NCBI RefSeq assembly: GCF_003852315.1
Contig: NZ_CP027762.1
Coordinates: 4,321,501 to 4,385,500, forward strand
Length of the DNA stretch: 64,000 bases
Origin: Pseudomonas sp. LBUM920
GTDB taxonomy: Bacteria; Pseudomonadota; Gammaproteobacteria; Pseudomonadales; Pseudomonadaceae
Direction: 5' to 3'
Shown here: positions 60,230 through 64,000 of the stretch, piece after piece
Layout of the letters: each line of letters begins with the position of its first letter
How positions within the stretch are numbered: the first letter of the stretch is position 1
Notes under the pieces: model-generated
Told to the model about the DNA's origin: nothing
Databases searched by the model: none
The model's input: the letters and a program-made list of their open reading frames with translations, nothing else
Program-made: the position numbers and the translations under genes

Positions 60230-60874
60230 TCAGCTGACCTGCCCACCGGTTTGCACGATATCCACCGGCGTGTCCCACGCCGTCTGTAGCGCAACCCGCA
60301 AACCTTCAACCATTGTCACCAGCGCCATCGAAGGCTGCGCCGCACCAGAAACCTGCTCCGGCAGGCTGGGGGGAACGTGGATAAAGCCACTGCGTATCGC
60401 CGTGCCGGCTAGGGCATGCTGCAACTGGTAAAACACCTGATTACACACAAAGGTCCCCGCCGTCTGTGAAACCGACGCCGCGATCCCGGCCTCGCGCACA
60501 GCCTTGACCATCGCTTTGATCGGCAAGGTCGTGAAATAGGCGGCCGGCCCTCCGACCACCACTGGGGTATCGACCGGTTGTGCCCCCAAATTGTCAGGGA
60601 TGCGTGCGTCGTTCACGTTGATCGCCACCCGTTCCATGGAGAAATCGCTACGACCGGGGGCGAGGCCTGTGGCAATCACCATCACCGGGTCAAATTCAGC
60701 GATCAATCGCGTCAGGCACGCCCCGGCCGTGGCAAACGCACAGGGCAGTCGACGCGCGACAATGTGCACGTCTTCACTCAGTCGCACGCCGTCCAACTGG
60801 CGCGAGGCCTCCCAGGACGGGTTGATCAGGTCCTGGTCAAAGGGCTCGAAGCCCGTCAGCAACACAGTTTGCAT
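60230..60874 (-). CDS. pcp: Pyrrolidone-carboxylate peptidase
   Basis: The 214-residue protein has the family start TVLLTGFEPFDQDLINPSWEA, the glutamate block GRSDFSMERVAINVNDARIPD, the cysteine block GTFVCNQVFYQLQHAL and the histidine block GFIHVPPSLPEQ, so the Glu-Cys-His triad is complete. It removes N-terminal pyroglutamate from peptides in the cytoplasm. The start at 60874 is typical; a longer frame reads through the DUF979 gene. Confidence 0.96.
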   Translation of the reverse strand: MQTVLLTGFEPFDQDLINPSWEASRQLDGVRLSEDVHIVARRLPCAFATAGACLTRLIAEFDPVMVIATGLAPGRSDFSMERVAINVNDARIPDNLGAQPVDTPVVVGGPAAYFTTLPIKAMVKAVREAGIAASVSQTAGTFVCNQVFYQLQHALAGTAIRSGFIHVPPSLPEQVSGAAQPSMALVTMVEGLRVALQTAWDTPVDIVQTGGQVS

Positions 60875-60882
60875 TTTTGGCC

Positions 60883-61833
60883 TCACATCAACAGGTAGAG
60901 CAGCACGATATTGACCACCAGCATCATCAACGCAGTCGGCAGTTGAGCCTTGATCACCGCGTTTTTGTCTGGCAACTCCAGCAACGCCGCCGGGACGATA
61001 TTGAAGTTGGCAGCCATGGGCGTCATCAACGTACCGCAATAACCGGAGAACATGCCGATCGCCGCCATCACCGCCGGATTACCGCCATACACGCCCACCA
61101 ACACCGGTACGCCGACACCGCCGGTCATCACCGGAAACGCCGCAAAACCGTTACCCATGATCACAGTGAACAGCGCCATGCCCAACACGTAGACCATCAC
61201 CGCCACCCACTTGAAATCGAGGTTGATGTAGGTAGTGGTGACATGCGCAACGGCCGTGCCCACCCCGGCTTCATTAAACAATAGCCCCAGCATTGCAAGC
61301 ATCTGCGGCAACACCATGGCCCAGCCGAGGGCCTCGGTCAGGCGTCGGGATTCACGCAAGGCTTGCACCGGTGTGTCGCGGGTCAGCCAGCAAGCCAGGC
61401 CGAGGGCGATCAGGCAGCCGATACCCAAGGATACAAAGGTGGTGTTTTTCGGGTCCAGCAGCGGTACGCCACCGATCTCGGTGTGTTTGAGCAACACCGA
61501 GCCAATCACGGTGGTCAGGGGAATGGCCAGCGCGGGAATAAACAGTTTATGCCCCAGGCGCCCGGCACTCGCGCGGGAGGCCTTGTCATGCAGTTCGGCA
61601 GGCTTGCCGCGGCCGACGCCACCCAAGCCTGCGATCAGCGCCATCACCACCACGCCAACACCAATGACCACCGACGGCAGGCGCTCCCCCACCAGGAACG
61701 GCACAGCAAACAAGAGCCAGAACAGCGCAGTCGACCAGCGTTTGGGATGGGTGCGATCCAGCAGGATCATTCCCGCAGTTATCAGCAATAGCACACCGGC
61801 AAGCCAGTACAGGTACTCAATGGAGATGATCAT
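60883..61833 (-). CDS. DUF979 family membrane protein (probable permease subunit)
   Basis: The 316-residue hydrophobic protein has about nine membrane segments, with LDFKWVAVMVYVLGMALFTVIMGNGFAAFPVMTGGVGVPVLVG and MFSGYCGTLMTPMAANFN typical of DUF979. It overlaps the DUF969 gene by 4 nt and precedes pcp by 8 nt. The pair with DUF969 resembles a split ion-transporter-superfamily permease. Cargo linked to pyroglutamate is inferred from pcp. Confidence 0.9.
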   Translation of the reverse strand: MIISIEYLYWLAGVLLLITAGMILLDRTHPKRWSTALFWLLFAVPFLVGERLPSVVIGVGVVVMALIAGLGGVGRGKPAELHDKASRASAGRLGHKLFIPALAIPLTTVIGSVLLKHTEIGGVPLLDPKNTTFVSLGIGCLIALGLACWLTRDTPVQALRESRRLTEALGWAMVLPQMLAMLGLLFNEAGVGTAVAHVTTTYINLDFKWVAVMVYVLGMALFTVIMGNGFAAFPVMTGGVGVPVLVGVYGGNPAVMAAIGMFSGYCGTLMTPMAANFNIVPAALLELPDKNAVIKAQLPTALMMLVVNIVLLYLLM

Positions 61834-62546
61834 TGTGCAGCCTCCACCGGCGTGGCGGCGGGCGTCATGTCGCGCGTAAGCCTGCGATCAAACCGGTGCA
61901 GGCGAATGGCATGGATGATAAAGGCGCAAATCGCCGTCGGGATGCCCCACACGGCAATGTGCAGTGGCTCCACATCAATCCCCGAACCCAACAGGAAGGT
62001 GTGCATCAGCGCGATCGCACCAAAGGCGACAAAGATGTCCTCACCGAAAAACAGCCCGACGTTATCGGTTGCCGCACACATGGCCAGCACTTTGTGGCGC
62101 AACCTGTCCGGCAGCTTGCCGTAGCGTTTCTCCGCCGCCCCTTCGGCCATGGGCGCCAGCAGCGGCCGCACCATTTGCGGATGGCCGCCCAGGCTGGTCA
62201 GGCCCATGGCGGCGGTGGACTCGCGCACAAACAGGTAGATGATCAACAGGCGCCCCACTGTGGCTCGCTCGAAACGCGCGATCCAGTTTTGCGCATGCAA
62301 GCGCAGGCCATGGCGCTCCAGCAGGCCAATGACAGCCAGGGGCAATAACAGGATCAGTTGCAGCGCGCGGGTCTGAAGGAAACCTTCGCCCATGCTGGCG
62401 AGGATTTTTTCCAGCGGGAAGTGGGCTGCCAGCCCGGTGGCGATGGCAGCGGCGGTAACCACCAACAGCGGATTGAAGCGCAAGACGAAGCCAACCACGA
62501 TGACAAGTACGCCGATCAACGGCCATAGGTTCACAACAGTTTGCAT
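61830..62546 (-). CDS. DUF969 family membrane protein (probable permease subunit)
   Basis: The 238-residue protein has about six membrane segments, with LWPLIGVLVIVVGFVLRFNPLLVVTAA and ESTAAMGLTSLGGHPQMVRPLLAPMAEGAAEKRYG, the typical DUF969 block. The start at 62546 (MQTVVNLW) has CGGAGAGG nearby. First gene of the DUF969-DUF979-pcp operon. Confidence 0.9.
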   Translation of the reverse strand: MQTVVNLWPLIGVLVIVVGFVLRFNPLLVVTAAAIATGLAAHFPLEKILASMGEGFLQTRALQLILLLPLAVIGLLERHGLRLHAQNWIARFERATVGRLLIIYLFVRESTAAMGLTSLGGHPQMVRPLLAPMAEGAAEKRYGKLPDRLRHKVLAMCAATDNVGLFFGEDIFVAFGAIALMHTFLLGSGIDVEPLHIAVWGIPTAICAFIIHAIRLHRFDRRLTRDMTPAATPVEAAQ

Positions 62547-62592
62547 GACGGAGAGGTCCTTGAATGCGCGCTGCGGCGCCATTACAGCAGGA

Positions 62593-62611
62593 TGTGAACC
62601 AAGGGTTCACA
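62593..62611. promoter_or_regulatory. Inverted repeat upstream of the DUF969-DUF979-pcp operon
   Basis: TGTGAACC, AAG, GGTTCACA: perfect 8-bp arms with a 3-nt spacer, 47 bp before the DUF969 start. Likely a repressor or activator site. The remaining sequence to 62787 holds nothing else recognised. Confidence 0.5.
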
Positions 62612-62787
62612 GCATGAAAGTGGCATGCAGCCCGGCGCGGTTTTTATTGTTGACCCGATAGGTCGAGCGTCAGTGGCGGCAACTTTGCTGCCTGGGGGCG
62701 GGAGGTGTCCAACAAGAAAAATTGTTGCTGCAAACCAATAAATTTTGTGGGTGATTGGCGCCGGGTGAGTCGGCGCCGTACGAAGAT

Positions 62788-63213
62788 TCAGCCGAGGCGT
62801 TTCTGGAAAAAATGCCGCTGGTGACCCGCCGGGTAATCAGCAATATGGCCAAATTCACTGAAGCCCAGCTTTCGATAAAACCCCGGCGCCTGAAAGCTGA
62901 AGGTGTCCAGCCAAATGCCAACACATTGCCGTTCACGGGCCAGGTCTTCGGCGGCGCGCATCAAACGCGTGCCGGTACCTTGGGTACGCATCTGATCCGG
63001 GATGCTCAACAGCTCAATGAACAACCACCCGTAGGAAATTTTTCCATAAAGGCCACCGACAACGTCTTGCGTGGCGGGGTCTCGCAACAAAATCCCGACG
63101 GTTTCGAACGCCATGTTGCCCGTGTGACCAAGGTTGTAAGCCCTCAGCGGTTTGAGGATGGCCTCACGCTCCTGCGCCGTTACGTCGAACGACACTTCCA
63201 TTGCCACTTCCAT
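62788..63213 (-). CDS. GNAT-family N-acetyltransferase
   Basis: The 141-residue protein has the GNAT core: GGLYGKISYGWLFIELLSIPDQMRTQGTGTRLMRAAEDLARERQC (acetyl-CoA binding around RTQGTG) and GFYRKLGFSEFGHI. The small protein class is like that of YhhY/ElaA-type single domains. The substrate is unknown. Confidence 0.88.
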   Translation of the reverse strand: MEVAMEVSFDVTAQEREAILKPLRAYNLGHTGNMAFETVGILLRDPATQDVVGGLYGKISYGWLFIELLSIPDQMRTQGTGTRLMRAAEDLARERQCVGIWLDTFSFQAPGFYRKLGFSEFGHIADYPAGHQRHFFQKRLG

Positions 63214-63258
63214 AACGTGCTCCCTGGTATGAATTGAGTCGGCGGCCAGTATGCAGCC

Positions 63259-64000
63259 TTACTGCGGCTTGAGCAGCGCCTCGTAATCCGGGCTGATCTC
63301 CGCCAGGATCATCAAGGCTGCCGCCCCCAATGCCACTGCGTCCTGCCCTGCGGCCCCCATTTGAATGCGCGGGTACTGGCGTTCGGCACGGCTACTGACG
63401 GAACGGCTCAATGGCTCAAGGCGGGTTATCAGGCGGGCAAGGATGGCCTCAGGCAAAAAGCCGCTGATCAGGATGGTCTGCGGGTCAAGCACTGACTCCA
63501 GGATGTTGATCGCCTGGCGCAACGCCGGCGCCGCTTCCGCCAGCCAAACCTCTACGTTTGCGTCCAGCGCCTGATCGTTGGCGTCCCACGCGCAGAAGTC
63601 ATGCTCGGCCGGCAGGCCCAGGTGCTCCAACAGTGCGGCAATGGAGATGTAGCGCTCCAGGCACCCTTGGTTACCGCAGGAACACGCCTTGCCACCCGGA
63701 ATCACCGTCATGTGCCCGATCTCACCAGCATTGTGCCAGTGGCCGGAATACAGGCGGTTATCCAGGTACAAACCGGCACCAAGACCGCTGCCGATAAACA
63801 GGTGCACAAAATTCGTCAGCTCGCTGGCGATGCCATACAGGCGCTCACCCATGGTCGCCGCCGTGGCATCGTTTTCTATCAGTACCGCCAGGCCGGTTTC
63901 CCCCTGCAAGCGCTCAGCGATATCCGGCTCGTCCCAGCCGGACATCGCCGTCGGCCCGACCGCCGTCATGCCTTCGACACTGAAAGGGCCCGGCAGGGCA
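63259..64000 (-). CDS. ROK-family protein (sugar kinase or repressor), cut by the right edge
   Basis: The frame continues past the right edge (PGPFSVEG precedes the first in-window ATG at 63969), so the N-terminus is missing. Visible are the ROK glucokinase-like blocks ENDATAATMGERLYG, FIGSGLGAGLYLDNRLYSGHWHNAGEIGHM and the zinc-binding CSCGNQGCLERYIS. The C-terminal part is helical. Whether a helix-turn-helix precedes it, making a NagC/XylR-type repressor, cannot be seen. Confidence 0.9.
   Translation of the reverse strand, partial: ALPGPFSVEGMTAVGPTAMSGWDEPDIAERLQGETGLAVLIENDATAATMGERLYGIASELTNFVHLFIGSGLGAGLYLDNRLYSGHWHNAGEIGHMTVIPGGKACSCGNQGCLERYISIAALLEHLGLPAEHDFCAWDANDQALDANVEVWLAEAAPALRQAINILESVLDPQTILISGFLPEAILARLITRLEPLSRSVSSRAERQYPRIQMGAAGQDAVALGAAALMILAEISPDYEALLKPQ

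Overview
The window reads as a Pseudomonas chromosome of the P. fluorescens group. The evidence is the high GC content with dense coding, the conserved block thrS-infC-rpmI-rplT-pheS-pheT-ihfA-merR-tRNA-Pro, an RsmE-type CsrA protein, DUF1654 and DUF2790 proteins that I know from pseudomonads, and several REP/BIME families (GTGGCGAGCGGGC and GTGGGAGCTGGC types) between genes. The assignment rests on recognition of sequences, not on a database search.

Layout. 1-1411: end of a large unrecognised protein overlapped by a four-helix membrane protein. 1416-10137 (minus): a tight seven-gene uptake and oxidation operon, consisting of a TonB-dependent receptor, a polar-amino-acid type ABC importer, a flavin amine oxidase, a RidA protein and an FMN monooxygenase. 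10138-11144: repeats only. 11145-20753 (minus): a complete type II secretion operon EFGHIJKLM-N/C-D with a lipoprotein secretin, as in the P. aeruginosa Hxc system. 21017-26718: a LacI-type repressor divergent from a second TonB receptor, FMN monooxygenase and SsuA-like binding protein set, with a perfect palindromic operator between them. 26989-33459 (minus): a siderophore receptor with an STN domain followed by fecBCDE-like genes. 33481-33777: remnant of an Lrp/AsnC regulator. 33804-34430: a hexapeptide acetyltransferase.

34510-41966 (minus) is the translation block. Just upstream of thrS there are two hairpins whose 7-nt loops carry the threonine anticodons GGU and UGU, a likely ThrRS operator. 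42336-44365 holds small genes (a secreted protein, a cold-shock protein, an I78-type inhibitor lipoprotein and two hypotheticals). 44399-51366 (minus) is a ribose operon rbsBACRKD extended by an exported nucleoside hydrolase, preceded by a palindromic operator. 51861-52949 is periplasmic glutaminase-asparaginase. 53106-54051 is a DUF1654-endonuclease I pair behind a perfect LexA box. 54081-56480 holds a SPOR lipoprotein, rsmE, two small hypotheticals and a HAD phosphatase. 56696-59949 is a hydrolase, DUF2790 and heavy-metal type two-component system, headed by an 18-bp palindrome. 60230-62546 (minus) is DUF969-DUF979-pcp, probably uptake and cleavage of pyroglutamyl compounds. The window ends in a GNAT acetyltransferase and a ROK protein cut by the right edge.

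Overall this is a nutrient-scavenging and housekeeping region. No prophage, insertion sequence or CRISPR array was seen. The most interesting points are the thrS operator, the SOS-controlled endonuclease operon, the two TonB/flavin-monooxygenase clusters, the metal-sensor operon with its palindrome, the DUF969/DUF979/pcp operon, and the possible toxin-immunity pair at the left edge.
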